From: Amylostereum areolatum
Taxonomy: Eukaryota; Basidiomycota; Agaricomycetes; Russulales; Stereaceae
Length of the DNA: 64,000 bases
NCBI GenBank assembly: GCA_012932865.1
Contig: SAXG01000012.1
Coordinates: forward strand, 930,001 to 994,000
Direction: 5' to 3'
A program made the position numbers and the translations under genes. The notes beneath the pieces were generated by a model. It was not told where the DNA came from and did not search any database. It saw only the letters and a program-made list of their open reading frames with translations. Of the stretch, positions 24,389-36,475 are shown piece after piece; position 1 is the stretch's first letter, and every line of letters starts with the position of its first letter.

Positions 24389-24628
24389 GGTCGGAGGTGG
24401 TTAGGAAGGTGGACCCAGGGTGGATCACTCTGGCAGCCTCGGTTGGAGCGAGGCACAAACTACTGCAAATTAGACGCAACCACTTAGTCAGCACGAGCCC
24501 CATTTCAGACCCCTTCCCAGTTTGCCCACGTGCCAATCGGCCAAGTGCGTCAACCGTCAACTCACGCGAGCTGCACCGACCGCCGCCTGCCCATCAAGGA
24601 CCAGCAACAAAACTCCTGGCGAGACAAC
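24389..24628. promoter_or_regulatory. Bidirectional promoter, UPF0132 / eS24
   Basis: 240 bp separate two start codons pointing away from each other, so regulatory elements must be shared or interleaved. It contains CACGTGCC near 24527 (an E-box-like CACGTG). Confidence 0.55.
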
Positions 24629-25299
24629 ATGGTGAGTACGCTGTTACGCTGATGGGATTAGAGAGTGGAAGTTTGGGAGACCATTGGGACAATTCGGCGG
24701 CGGAATGGGATGGATGGGTTGTTGTGTTTCCGGATGGAGCGCGTGAGGTTTGGGCGTATCATTGACCGGTTTCCCTCCTGCAGGATACCTCGGCCCCCGT
24801 CACGATCCGTACCCGCAAATTTATCACCAACCGCCTCCTCGCTCGTCGCCAATTTGTTGTCGATGTTATCCACCCCTCTCGACCAAATGTTCCCAAGGCC
24901 GATCTCGCTGAGAAGCTCGCCGGTATCTACAAGACTCAGAAGGAGCGGGTTGTACCATTTGGCTTCAGGACACACTTCGGTGGTGGAAGGAGCACGGGTT
25001 TTGCGCTGATCTACGATGACGAGGCGTCGCAGAGAAAATTCGAGCCCAAGTATCGTCTTGTGCGGGTACGTCGCTTGTTTCTTTCTCTTCGTATAACTTA
25101 TTAATCTTTGGTCCTAGTCCGGGTTGGAGACCAAGGTCGACAAGGCCTCTCGTAAGCTGCGGAAGGAGCGCAAGAATCGCGCAAAGAAGGTGAGCGCGAG
25201 TGTTCCATGTCCTTCAATGACTGTGCCCAAATTATCGACCTTCAGCTTCGCGGTACCAAAAAGGTCAAGGCGGCCGAGCCCCCGAAGAAGGGCAAGTAA
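24629..25299 (+). CDS. RPS24: 40S ribosomal protein eS24
   Basis: The start codon itself forms exon 1: ATG is followed directly by a GTGAGT intron, a common layout for ribosomal protein genes. Exon 2 gives [20 protein letters not shown]. Family blocks include [40 protein letters not shown] and [13 protein letters not shown]. The basic tail [19 protein letters not shown] ends at 25299. About 135 residues, normal for eS24. It is a small-subunit component that acts in the cytosol after nucleolar assembly. Confidence 0.96.
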
Positions 25300-25570
25300 A
25301 CGTCTATTCACCTTTGGGCACCTGTGTATTTTTCCCGTTGCTTATCGTCGTCCACACATTTGCATCGGTGTATCCTACCGCATATATGCCTTCTATACTT
25401 TCCTCATGAATCCATGCACCATGCCAATGGTATGACTCCATCACCTGCGTCCCCAAGTGCTGGCATGTCTGTAGGGATGCCCAAGAAAGATGAATCCATT
25501 ATACATGGGTATCTTAAGTAATGCGCAAATGGTAAATAAACAGGTATACGCTGACAGTAGCTGATCTCTA

Positions 25571-27134
25571 TCAAAATCCAAACTTTTTATGTATGATGTC
25601 GGGATCTTCCTGGTATTCTTCTGCAGAAACCCACATCTTTTGGAAGTATCAGCAACTCGTCCTTGATATGTATATAAACCTCATACCTTCTTGAATGTAT
25701 TCAAGCCTGCCAAGATCGAACCCCCTATCCATGTCGAGTACTTTCGTTCTGGAGGAGCGTAGATCTTGAGCTTCACGTCCTTGACAGCTACCTTCTTCAC
25801 CTCGTTCAGTAGTCGGTCACCGAAGCCTTCGTACATTTTCAGTAAGATCGCTGCAGATATCAAAGGAAGCTAGGAACCTCGACAAAGGGTAGTCCCTCCG
25901 CTGAGAACAATGTTGGAAAAGAGGCTCTTCCTCAAATCAAGATCTACACGGTTGATCGAGTCGACGACGACTTGATGGACGCCAGGGTCTTCTTGGCCGA
26001 TAATTTCTGGGTTAAAGAGGATTTCTGGGGCGCGGAACCTCTCGGGGCCGAGCTTGAAGAGATCAGAGACTGAACAGTGTTCATAACATGCAAGACTTAC
26101 CTGGACAGTATTACCATCGGGGAGCCTAAACTCCTCCATACGCCCCACTGAATCCTTCTCCTCCTTTGCAGGGTTCACCGCGACATAACACGTTTTCTCC
26201 TTGATAGTACGCACTACTTCTTTTTCGGCGGTGGTATGCAAGTGATGTCCTGATTTACGAAGCAAGAGTTGGAGATGATCTGTGACGTCTCTGGCGGGCA
26301 ACGTCAGTCGGTGCGATCCACAGCTGTAAAAATGACGATTACCTTCCGGCTACGTCTATGCGTCGGATGGCGTGAGGCATCGAGAACCCTTCGAATACCG
26401 GAACAGCGTGAGTAACACCGTCTCCCGAGTCAAGTACGATTCCCGTTGTGCGACCCGAAGAGTATCTTAGAAAGCGTCAACGCCCGGGAAAGACATGATA
26501 GAATGGCTCACATACAGTGATAACACTGCCTGGACAGATATGTAAAGTGCTGGTACATTGAATGTATCAAAAAATATCTGTGCTGCAACATCCCGGTTTG
26601 TGCGAGGATTTAGAGGAGCTTCTGTAAGAAGAACAGGATGCTGAAACGATGACGGTGGGTCAGACGAATCGTGCACATGATTGCGCTATGACAGACGCAC
26701 CTCCTCGCTCAGCGTACCCAACTCCTCAGCATACACCCAGTTCCATATTCGCTCCATATCGTCCCAGTCAGTGACGATTCCATGCTCCATTGGGTACTTG
26801 ATCTTTAGCAGCCCTCTAAATTCCTGCGCTTTACGACCGATGAAAACATCCCCTTCGAGGGCGCCTGCCATGACGCGGACGTGCTTTGGCCGTCCAACGC
26901 TGAGAGCCACATTAGATTATAATCGCGCAACAGCCCTTGCGACTTACTAGGATGGAAAGAAACATTTCGGATGATCTTGCCCTGCAAAACCAGCCTTGAT
27001 AGCTCCAGAACCCTGCAACACCAGGAGATAGCCTTCGGTCAGGGATGGCGCTTCAAGCATAGAATCATTTCCACACGGACGTTGTCAATGACTACCGGCT
27101 GGTTTGTGAGGACGTCCTCATATTCTGCGGACAT
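25571..27134 (-). CDS. ARP1: Actin-related protein 1 (centractin) of dynactin
   Basis: This protein forms the dynactin minifilament that links dynein to cargo. The start [18 protein letters not shown] is split by an intron before [21 protein letters not shown]. The Arp1 blocks [54 protein letters not shown] and [15 protein letters not shown] (the nucleotide-binding loop) follow. Next come [20 protein letters not shown] and [22 protein letters not shown], and the end is HKKFGF. The [15 protein letters not shown] segment separates Arp1 from conventional actin. Introns are short and in phase, and the protein is about 380 residues. Confidence 0.95.
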
Positions 27135-27292
27135 TTGTTTGGGACAATTAGGGAGCTCGGCGAGGTAGAATACACGGAATGTCGTGGAGGGAAGGAAGAA
27201 TATGAACGCGCCCTGACCTCGAAGTCACGCCGCTTCACGCGTCGAATATAACCGACTCAACAGTGACTCTTTCTTCCTCATCTTCCTGCGCG
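27135..27292. promoter_or_regulatory. Bidirectional promoter, ARP1 / TMEM9-like gene
   Basis: Only 158 bp lie between the divergent start codons. It contains GAATATAACC near 27244, on the side of the + strand gene. Confidence 0.5.
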
Positions 27293-28107
27293 ATGGCCGT
27301 TCGTCAACACGGGCCAGTATCCTTCCTTTTTCTTTGGTTATGGGCACTATCGTCTTTGGTGTGTGTACCGACTTCTGTCCCTATTTGACAGAGTACTAAT
27401 GTAGCGAGATCAGACGGCTGCGACTGCAATTCTGGGGAACAAATGGGAAGCAAGGAGCTTCTGTAAATGTAAATGTCTGCTCAGCCATGTTGTAACTCTG
27501 CCTGCTGATGTTCAATGGGCAGGCATCTGCTTCGGCACTGAGTATTCTATCTTACACATGGACATCCCCGATAATCCTGCCAAACCTTGTCTATCATGCA
27601 CGAAACAGTGGTGCCTCAACCAGAACCTTCCCATTTGCGCTGGTGCAACGCTTGGAGACACGGACCCGGATACAGCCACGGGAAAGGAGGGCGATGTCGA
27701 GGCGCGATGCTTCCGTGCGTACATCCTTGTGTCGTGCAGGTTTTGTTTCTTACCGTGCCTTGGTAAGAGCGCGACTCGCCACGAGACCAGCTCGTGGTCA
27801 CAATATTTCTTTTGACGGTTTTTGGCCTTTTGCTCGGTGCGGGTATCAAGGGACGAATGGTCAAAGCTGGTATCGACACCAGTGTGCCATGGAATACAGG
27901 CAGGAAGTGGTGGCAGGTGAGCGCAAAGAAACTACTGAGGCACCTCCACTCATGGCCGCATACAGAACTGGGCTCCTCAGTTTGAGAATATTGGACTTGG
28001 TCTCCGCGGACCCTCAGGTCCTCGATCATCTGCGGAACGACCGCAGGAGAGGGGAGAGTACGTTCCCCTTTCCCCGTCGCAGGAGTCGCCACGACTTTGA
28101 TTGTTGA
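27293..28107 (+). CDS. Cys-rich single-pass membrane protein, TMEM9-like
   Basis: MAVRQHGPVSFLFLWLWALSS is a signal peptide. The lumenal part carries a cysteine cluster (FCKCICFG, CLSCTKQWCLNQNLPICAGA, DVEARCFQRDSPRDQ). It is followed by one membrane helix (LVVTIFLLTVFGLLLGAGI) and a cytosolic tail ending SRHDFDC. Exons join in frame through five introns. The CKCIC start and the single helix after an EA-Y/R-C segment resemble TMEM9, a late endosome/lysosome membrane protein, though the match is distant. A conserved fungal protein of unproved function is the safest label. Confidence 0.8.
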
Positions 28108-28376
28108 GAGACTTGCACTACGTACTTCTGCATACGCAAGATCGCTTGTATTTTTAGTTCTAGTTATACTTACCCCGTTGCGATGCCCTAAGTATGTAAG
28201 CACAAGTACTTGGACAATGTTCAAAGACTTCTTCGTTCGTAGCCGACCACTACGTCGGGCCGCCTTTCTCCGATAGCAACTAAACGGACTTGGCACTGTG
28301 GCAGCTCGTCTTTTCCGGTGTCCACCACCTCCATACCGTTCACGACCTTTACGGTTGCTGTTTTTGCGACACCTAC

Positions 28377-28797
28377 ATGGGCTCGCTATGCTCTAAATCA
28401 TCTACCCACTCAGGCGGACATACTGTCCTCGGCTCCGATACTCAACCCCGAATCTCGAGTCGACCTGTTCAGCACAGAAATGCCAGTCGACCTTCGCAGT
28501 CTAGGGGTACCCGACCTGCGCAACCTGGCGGTGCCAGTCGTCTCGGTACTTCCAATACTACATCGGATCCACGAGCTGCTGCCGCCGCTGCCGCCGAGCA
28601 GAGGCTGCAAGCCGTAAGTGCAATATATCTCCTTCAGGCTTCCAGGCTGGAGTTTCGACTCTATCATATAGGCGAAAGCAAGAGGGACCAATAACACAAA
28701 CCCCAACAAAGGGCGTCTTGCCTCTCAATTGGAGGCCTCGAGGTCTGCCGTCCATGCACCGGAACCCAGACAGGAGGAACAGCTTGTGGTGTGTTAA
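28377..28797 (+). CDS. SVIP-like small p97/Cdc48-interacting protein
   Basis: A small two-exon gene. MGSLCSKSS fits an N-myristoylation signal with an adjacent Cys for palmitoylation. The Ser/Arg-rich middle is followed by the Ala-rich helix DPRAAAAAAAEQRLQA, spliced exactly to AKARGTNNTNPNKGRLASQL. An Ala-rich helix with conserved Arg (A-AEQRLQAAKARG) is the layout of a VCP-interacting motif. Metazoan SVIP has the same order of lipidated Gly-Cys start and VIM. The protein is therefore probably a membrane-tethered regulator of Cdc48 in ER-associated degradation. This is inferred from motif order, not from overall identity. Confidence 0.7.
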
Positions 28798-29291
28798 ACA
28801 TATACATCTCTGACATCGGATCTAACAACATGTGGACTCTAAGTGGGATTAACCGCTGCGTATACAGTAGTCCTTTAACTCTGATTGCAATCCAGTCTAC
28901 CTCCACGTACCTCGGGATTTGCGACTTCTGAGTTCTGGACGATCGATCAGTCAACTCTCAAGTCCGCTTTGTGAGGGCGAGTTTGCAAGGTGAATCGCCT
29001 TGGATTCACTGCATTCGAAATGTGTGCTGACTGTCCCAATTTGCTCCACGTTCGACTTCCTTTTACTTTCGTTCCTGCCATATCTTCGTATTCCAGTGCC
29101 TCTCTTACTTCATGTGATCTGTATGTCCGTGGTACTTTATCTACACTCTTAGTATGTACTTTTACCTTGCAGCTAAGGACTACTTTTGAGCTCCTATATC
29201 GTGCGTGACTTGTGATAAGCCTTATCCCCTGGAGAAATGCAAGACAAATGTCCCTTCACTCTGCCTCCACCCTCTCTAAACGAACACATGA
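28798..29291. other. Intergenic, promoter of GPI2
   Basis: About 490 bp with no in-frame exon I could support. It covers the 3' end of the SVIP-like gene and the promoter of the PIG-C homologue. Confidence 0.4.
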
Positions 29292-30498
29292 ATGCCAGAA
29301 CTTCAATGGCAGAGGCTACTTTGGGAGCAACAGCCCTATCCTGACAACTATGTTCCCCGTTCATTTCTTTCATCATTAAGCACCAATCGTAAGCAATATC
29401 GACATCGTTCTTCCTCTGCAGCTACCCTCACCCATATCTCACAGGCAGTGTGAAGCCATATACGTATTGGCCACTGGTTCTCAGCTCCTGCGCAATAACT
29501 CAGCACTTATCGTCTATCTTTATTTTCCTTGCGACGTTTGTTCGATTATACAGCGATACATTCGATCCCCGGCTTCTGGTTTTCATTTCGGTAGGGATGT
29601 TTGCCACAGGTTACACCACCTGGGAGGTTCTGGATTGCGTTCAGGCGGGATCAAACCATGCACCCTCAGACCGTCGTACGATCTCTTCTCTTGCTTGTCA
29701 CCGTGTCAACCCGACCTCACGGTGATCTCCAGGCGCGAAGGCGGTCAAGGCCTCGATACTGGTCTTCCTCGCCTTGATAGCACTTGCTCCCTATCTTGCG
29801 GACGCTGACCGCCGCCACGTCGTCGGATTCGATATGGGCGCTTTCCGCGTGCTTGTTCCTGCTCAACGCGGTGCTGGCGGATTATAGTTCAGCGAGGCGT
29901 GGCGGTTATGTCCGGGAGAGGTATACGCAAATACACACTGAACAACCCAGCATGCGGCTTACGGCCCTTTTCCCTGTAGGCTGACATCTGTTCTGTCTAT
30001 GAACGCGGCCATCTCTGCGGCCGTTGTTCTAGCCTCTCGTCTGCACGATGATTTATCGGTGTTCGCCCTCGTTCTGTTCTCAGTCCAGCTGTTCGCCTTG
30101 TTTCCAATTCTCCGCCATCGCCTGCAGGTAGCTTGAGTCTCGTCCGCGTTCCCATACACGTGCTGAAATCTTCCTCAGACTCTTCCCGGAGGTCTCCAGT
30201 ATGGCCCGACGATCGCGATTGCGGCGTTTGCGTTGGCCTTCACGGCTCCGTTGTCGACGAGGGTCATGTATATGGCGTTGTTGTTGATGCTCTGTACTTC
30301 TATCGTCGCTCCCGCGATTCTGGTCTGGGCTCAGCGGTACAAAAAGTAAGTCAGAGGCCTTATTTGGAACAACCTTCTTATTTGACTCGTCGCAGTGAGA
30401 TACATGGACCATGGGACGCCGCGACTCCAAAGGTACAAGTCGGCCGTGAGTCTACTGTGGTGTATGCTCAACCCGTGGCAGTTTCAGGTCTCCAGTGA
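29292..30498 (+). CDS. GPI2: GPI-GlcNAc transferase subunit PIG-C
   Basis: This is a multi-pass ER membrane subunit of the complex that adds GlcNAc to phosphatidylinositol, the first step of GPI anchor synthesis. The start MPELQWQRLLWEQQPYPDNYVPRSF carries the family PYPDNY signature. Exons then give KPYTYWPLVLSSCAITQHL, ILRTLTAATSSDSIWALSA, LNAVLADYSS, LTSVLSMNAAISAAVVLASRL, FALFPILRHRLQ and MALLLMLCTSIVAPAILVW. The hallmark C-terminus is NEIHGPWDAA. Six to seven hydrophobic segments are evident. All introns are GT-AG and in phase. The protein ends AVSGLQ. Confidence 0.94.
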
Positions 30499-31180
30499 CG
30501 GGAACATGCGTCCGTGAAGTCGCGGTGGTGGTGCACCACTATACGCCGTTAACGTTGACCGTCTACAGTTTTTTCTTGCTCTGTGTCACATTGAAATGTC
30601 GATTGCCGTGAATTCATGTGCGATCTGCCATGTCGGGGACGGTAAGGTTTCCCCTCTTTGATGTTAGGGGGGTAACCACCTGCGTGGATACAACGTGGAC
30701 GGGGCCGTGCACGACGCACTCTTAGATTGATTCCCGAGCCTTGCCAAACACAGATACGCACATCGAGGCCGCACGATCATTGGCAGACGCAGCCTGAGGG
30801 ACCAGGGTGGTGAGCTTTGTGCCGCGTGCGTCACACGAGGACCGGTTAGCGCCACCTGGCTTGGAGGGTCTTCGTTGGCGGAGGTAACGGGCCTTAAGAA
30901 GTATGTTCCGGAACTAAATGTGGCGTGCGTAGACGGTGGATTGGCGACGGAGGCAAATGACGTGTGGCGCATTCGTAGTACAAACAAATGGTGGTATTGG
31001 GTTAGGAATGCTAGAGAACAATTATATACAGAGGAGAGGTGATACAAGTAGTGAACGAAGAACACATTATGCCTGGAGGAGAGATGGTTCAAAGCGTAAG
31101 TATACTGTAAATGGGTGTGTGAGCGTGGTGCAAAATGCCAGAGATCAATTCGTAAGGAATGTGTGTGCACGCCAGACCGG
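30499..31180. other. Convergent 3' region, GPI2 / bZIP
   Basis: 680 bp between two converging stop codons. Overlapping frames on both strands have no domain and no consistent exon structure, so I call nothing here beyond 3' UTRs. Confidence 0.4.
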
Positions 31181-32684
31181 TCATGAATCATCGTCGTCTT
31201 CGTATCGAGTCCGCTGTCGCTTCGCACCGGTACTCACTCCCATGCCTATCCCTCGAGCCTCGAGAGCTTCCATCGCAACTTTGGCCACATCGTCCGCTCC
31301 TCGTTTTCGGCCCCTTGTGCGTCGGAGGGCACCAAAGGCTTGGGCTTTGATCACGGCGAGGGTACCAGACATTGGCACACCCCCTGGAGAGGGGGAGCGT
31401 GAGCCACGAGAGGCAGCCCTGCGTGGCCGTAGACGAGAGTATGAAGTAGTAGGCTCCTCGCCTGCGTCGTCAACGGTGCCGAAACCTTCGCTACTGCCAA
31501 AGGCCGGCAGCGCCGGGAACATAGACCGGTCGGGCGCTGGTTCAGCGCGCCGGGAACCCAGTCTATACCGCACGCCATCGGATCCGTGACCGAGCGTTGA
31601 AATATCTGCTATACCACCGTGTAAAGTCACTTCTGGCGCGTGCGAGGTCGGCGGACGGCGGTAGTTGTATTCTGCCCGATCTTGGGGAGTCGAGCCATCG
31701 GGAAAAGCAAAGGGAAAGGGAGTTGTAAGAGCCGGGGAATGCGATGAAGGTGGAGTCGAAGTGGGAGAGCGGCTAGTTGTGAACATGTAGGGAGCATCCA
31801 ATGTGGTGGGTATTTTGGGGTCCTCAACGGCTGGGTATGATTGATTGTAAGTGAGGTCGGACGTTGAGGCGACGTTGGGAGATGCGCCAAAAGTGGGAGA
31901 GTGGCATGACCCGCCGCTGCCCGCGCCGCCTGAGTCACCACCGGACGACGATGACTGAGCGACTGGCTGAGGCCACGACGACGCGTCTCGGGACGCGCTA
32001 GGAGGGGGGTAGCCTGAATATTGAGGATATTTCGCAGGAACGCGTTGAGAAGACATATTGTGAGGGCGGGAATCGTGGGGAACGCGTTCGTTGTCAGAAG
32101 GGGGGTAGGAAAGGGTGGGAGAGCGCAAGGGATAATCGGCCGGGCCTGTGGGTGCATAGTGATGTTGTGTCATAGTAGGAGAGGGTGCGACGCTGGAATA
32201 AGAGACGTGTCCGTCGCTGTATGTGGATGGAGCGGCGGAGACGTGGTGAGGGCTAACGCTAGACGTTGGGGGGTACATAGGCGGCCCAAAAACGGCAGGA
32301 AGAGGGGGAATGCCGTCTAACGATTCGCCTTTACGCGTTTGCCAAAGGGTTCGCCAGAAACTGTCGCGTTCACGACCTGCCTGTTTGAGGCGGATATTTT
32401 CCTGACGCAGTTCGTTCGCCTCTGTGCGGGCCTCTCTGCATGAATCCTGGAGCTGTAAAACCACGGCTTCGAGGTTTGTAACTGTGTGGACGAGTGAGCA
32501 AATAAATTATGTGATATGGGAGAGAGGGCGGACCTGTCTCCTCAAGGGTAGCGATATAGTTAGCGCGTCTGGCTCTGAAGGCAGCCTGAGCGTCCGCATT
32601 TTTCTTCTTTCTGAGGGCTGCGTCGCGAGATGAGTCGTGCTGCTTGGGAGTAGAATCTGAGGAGCGGGGCGGAGACGGGGACAT
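31181..32684 (-). CDS. bZIP transcription factor
   Basis: Exon 1 (32534-32684) encodes MSPSPPRSSDSTPKQ and the basic region RKKKNADAQAAFRARRANYI (N-x-x-A-A-x-x-x-R pattern that contacts DNA). A 52-nt intron (32482-32533) falls inside the zipper. Exon 2 continues VTNLEAVVLQLQDSCREAR and ELRQENIRLKQ, giving heptad Leu/Val positions. The remaining roughly 400 residues are Ser/Pro/Gly-rich and disordered. A conserved-looking basic C-terminus (RKRGADDVAKVAMEALEARGIGMG) ends in an acidic tail. It is probably an AP-1/Yap-like or amino-acid/stress-responsive regulator, but its target genes cannot be inferred. Confidence 0.9.
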
Positions 32685-32935
32685 GGAGCGAGGAGGAACT
32701 GGGACTCGGAGGGAAAGAGGCTGCTGGGGCGGTGGACTCGCATTGGGGGAATATTTAAGAAATATATTTTAAACGGTAAAGCGCGTTCTGAGAATTCAGG
32801 GCACGCCTTCCGAATCCAATCGACCAAACAACTCAATATCAATCCCGACCCTTTGGCGCATTCTCCGGCGCCATTTCCGGCCTCGGCCCCTGCGCCTCCG
32901 ATTGTTCCCTCCAGTTGCCTCCTCCTGAGGCTCGT

Positions 32936-35900
32936 TCATACTTCTTCTTCCGGCCGTTCTCCTCCTTCTCCTCCTCCGCCTCCTCTGCCTCCCTCTGCCT
33001 CCTCCTCCTCCTCCTCCTCTTCCCCATCCCCTTCCAGATCCAGCACCTCCAGCACTCCCCCATCCACGTCCAAAATACATGCCACCCTCCGCCCCGACCT
33101 CCCATTCACCGCCAAAGTCACTTTCCCATCTTCACACCCCGAAAGCGCACGCGACCGCTTAATCGGCATTGGGACAGAGGCCACCTAGTAGTACACGCTC
33201 CGTTCAGCAATCCCATCCCTCTCCGCATACATGTCACGTACCTCTCCTGCTTTCCACCGGCGCTCCGCCTCCTTCGCCACTTCCTCTTGGCTGCACATAT
33301 TCGCATCTTCTATCCCCCCAAAATCTAAATCAGCGTACCCAATCGTGCCCACGATTGTTGGTCCTCGTTGGCCTGATTAGATAGACGATTTAGTTTTCCA
33401 CGTGTCCAACACGCGCCCGGGGACAAGATCCTCACCTTCCGGATTCCGGACTCGGTACACGACCACCAGACTCTCGTCGTCAAAAAATTCCACATCGAGC
33501 AGGAAGATCGCCGTTGTTCCGCCGTCCCTGTTCAGCTCGCAATCCAACACCGCCAACCTCAACTCTGCTTGCGGCCCACCATGCCGCAATCGAAAGATAC
33601 ACACTGTCCCGTAATCAGATCGCGCGTCCTGCCACCTCAAGACTGTCGCACACTCACGACACGATCGGCCATCGGAACCGGGCGAGTGGGTGGCCAAATA
33701 TTGAGTCATACCTTCTTCTTCCTCCCCGCCGGAGCCCTGTAAGTAAACTTGAAATTTTAATTCGATGGCCCTTGACAACCTGTCGTTAGCACTTGCCTTT
33801 TCTGGGACGCTGATCCTCCGTTCGCGGATGAGGAACGCGGTGGGAGGCGCGGGCGTCGGGGATCGGACGATGGGCGGATGAGCCGGCGATATTTGCGCGG
33901 AACGGGCAGTCGCGCTCGCCGCTCGAACGAAAATAGCCCCACATCGTCCAGCCAGGTCTTGGAGAAGGGCGTGGAGGTTCTTGTCCACTTGACTTACATT
34001 TAAATGTTTCACGGGCTACGTAACTTCGTATCAATCGACGGTGGCATACAAAGCGCATTACACTCACTCTGCGCAAACTCGTCCCTTCCGACTCTTCCAA
34101 GGCATACCGCGCCCGCTCCATGACCTTGTTGAGGTCTTCCTTCTGCTCCAATGGAAGCCCAGGATCCTGCGGAAGGAAGGTCGGGGCTGCACCTTTAAAC
34201 CACCTATCGAGGTCGCTGTTGATCAAACCGCGGGTAATGTAATTGTGCACTTCCAGGACGTCGTGCCGCGGCAGCGCCGTCGATTCCGCAGACGCTGCAT
34301 TGCTAATTTCTTTGATGGGAGTTATCACCACTGTCCAGTGTCGAAGCGATGTTATCTATAAACTCACCAAACCGGAGCCACTTCATAAATTCTCTGAAGC
34401 GGGATAGTTCACGGCGTGCGGCCATAGAAAGCCAACCCGAGACGATGACCGCCTTGCCAGCTAACGCGAGACATTCCGTGACCTCCTTCTCGTCAAAGTC
34501 GCACAACTTGTATTGTTGATGCCTGGATGACCTTGAGAAATCTCAGAGTGGATAGTGGGAGCGACTCACAGCTGTGACCAGCCTTGAACTTCCTCTAAAG
34601 CTAGATGGATACGTTGGCAAGCTGGAGCCACACGATGCTCTGAATAATCGCGAAGTTTGATTAGGGTATCGACAACTATAGTTTCCCATTTGAGGAGCCC
34701 CTTGATATCATTTTAAAATGGAAGCTAGAAATAAATTGGAAACGAATACCCGTTCACTCATTTGCTCCCCACTCCCAATAAAATCGGAAATTGCGTCTGA
34801 TGATCGGCCTTGTACTAGCAGTATAGTGAGATCTACAAGAGACCATGCCGTCTTATTTGCTATGCATGATTTGGCGTGGTTAGCGCAAGGCGGCACGACG
34901 ATGAGAACGAGGAGCGCACTTGAAAAACTTCCGGGTTGTAGGGTCTCGAGGGATTGTATCCATCTGATTCCAAGTGCCCTTGCACCCACTTGAGAACTGG
35001 TGCCCATCCATGCCGTCCGGAGTTCGTCCACGACCCGCATGGCATACCATACCAGCTGCCGCGTGGTTGAAGAGATCTGGGCTACATCGCGGGGTATGCG
35101 GGATGAGAGAAGCGTGAGGTCGACATTGGCCGGTAGGAGTGTGGTGGTGGTGATGCCATTTTGTGACCAGCGTTGATGGGCATATAGCCGAGGCGTACCA
35201 GACCGTTTGTGGAGGTATACTGTCGCGGAGCCCGGATAGACGGGGATTACGCCGAGCGGATAGCTTCCATCCAAAAAGCAGTGGATGGATCCCGTGCTGT
35301 CGGCCACGGCCAGGATGCTATTGAGACCAAGGTCGTCAAGGTCGCTGTACTGTTCTGCATTTTGGGAGTCGAGTTCGCCTGCTCGGGGAGGTATCTGAAT
35401 GGAGGCTAAGGTTGGGTCGGGTGGAAGCGTTGGCCAGGAAGTTATCGAGTCTGGCATGTCGGCTTTCGGTGACGCTTTTGCCTGTCCTCCTTGAAAGGCG
35501 AAGATATCGTTGGCCCTGAGTGCGAGTTCAGCAGAGGTTGGAGAGCAATGAGTGCCGTAACAAACATCAGAGCTTGTGTATCATCTTTGACCGGATCCAG
35601 AAGCGGTAGCATTTTGAGAATCGAGTGTGTGGATCCTGTCTTTCAGACGAAGGTTGTAGGAGGATGGGGGAGAAAAGAGCGGTGGACGCACGACGATGTC
35701 TCCTCTTTTGAATATGTCAGGGATGGAACTTTTAGGCGATTTCTTCTCCTCAGTAAACCACCAAACGTTGCTCAACCGTGACCCACTGTCCAATACTTGT
35801 ACCAGGGGCACAACTCCCTCTTGATGACCGTCTTGAATAGAATGGCACGTAATACGGGGAGGGTCATGAATCAAGACAATCGTCTGGCCTATGTGGACGG

Positions 35901-36176
35901 GTAAGACCCCATGTGGGCTAAGGACGCGCGCATGCACTCACAGTCGGGGCTCCATGCCAGATCGGCAACCTCCTCGTTTACATTTGAACCACAGTCGACT
36001 TCGACCTCCCATTTCTTGGACCCTTGCATCTTCCAAAGGCTTACCCTGTCTTTTCCACCATGCCTTGAAATGACGACAACTAAATCTTTGTCCGGACAGC
36101 ATGAAGACCGAAGGATCCGAGAGGCTGGAGGAAGATGGAGCGTGGATAACAGTGCAAAATCACTAGAATCCTCCAT
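32936..36176 (-). CDS. APC4: Anaphase-promoting complex subunit 4
   Basis: This is a scaffold subunit of the APC/C ubiquitin ligase. The ATG at 36176 gives MEDSSDFALLSTLHLPPAS. The N-terminal WD40-like domain follows with CCPDKDLVVVISRHGG, VSLWKMQGSKKWEVEV, VADLAWSPD and IVLIHDPPRITCHSIQDGHQEG. The helical APC4 domain occupies roughly 34.0-35.5 kb (LTLLSSRIPRDVAQ, DAISDFIGSGEQMSERG, CDFDEKEVTECLALAGKAV). The C-terminal exons join as VRNPEG/QRGPTIVGTIGYADLDFGG, then KAGE/VASVPMPIKRSRALSG and VAVNGRSGRRVACILD, ending in a Glu/Gly-rich tail. Over ten short introns. Low-complexity GAG repeats near 33 kb encode the tail. Confidence 0.9.
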
Positions 36177-36475
36177 CGCAAAAGGTCACAGCAAATCACA
36201 GAGGATGTATCGAGATAGAAGAAGTGTGTGTGAGGGTTATCTGTGATGAGGCAACGGTGGTTTGCAGTCCTAGACGCGTCGAGACAGGCTTGACTTCGCC
36301 GCTTGATTGAAGACTAAGTTGACGCGACGGACCTCTAGATTCAGAACACGCACGTGCCCTCACCGTTGCGCCACGCTGTACCCACAAAAAGCTGTAATTT
36401 TCGTACTGTACTCTCTCCCAGTCCGCATTGTATGACACGGCGCCAAATAAAAACACAAATGAGGAGGCTATGATC

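Noticed and set aside
30664..31227. 187-codon minus-strand frame downstream of the bZIP gene
   Set aside because: It overlaps the bZIP 3' end in another frame and shows no domain or splice logic.
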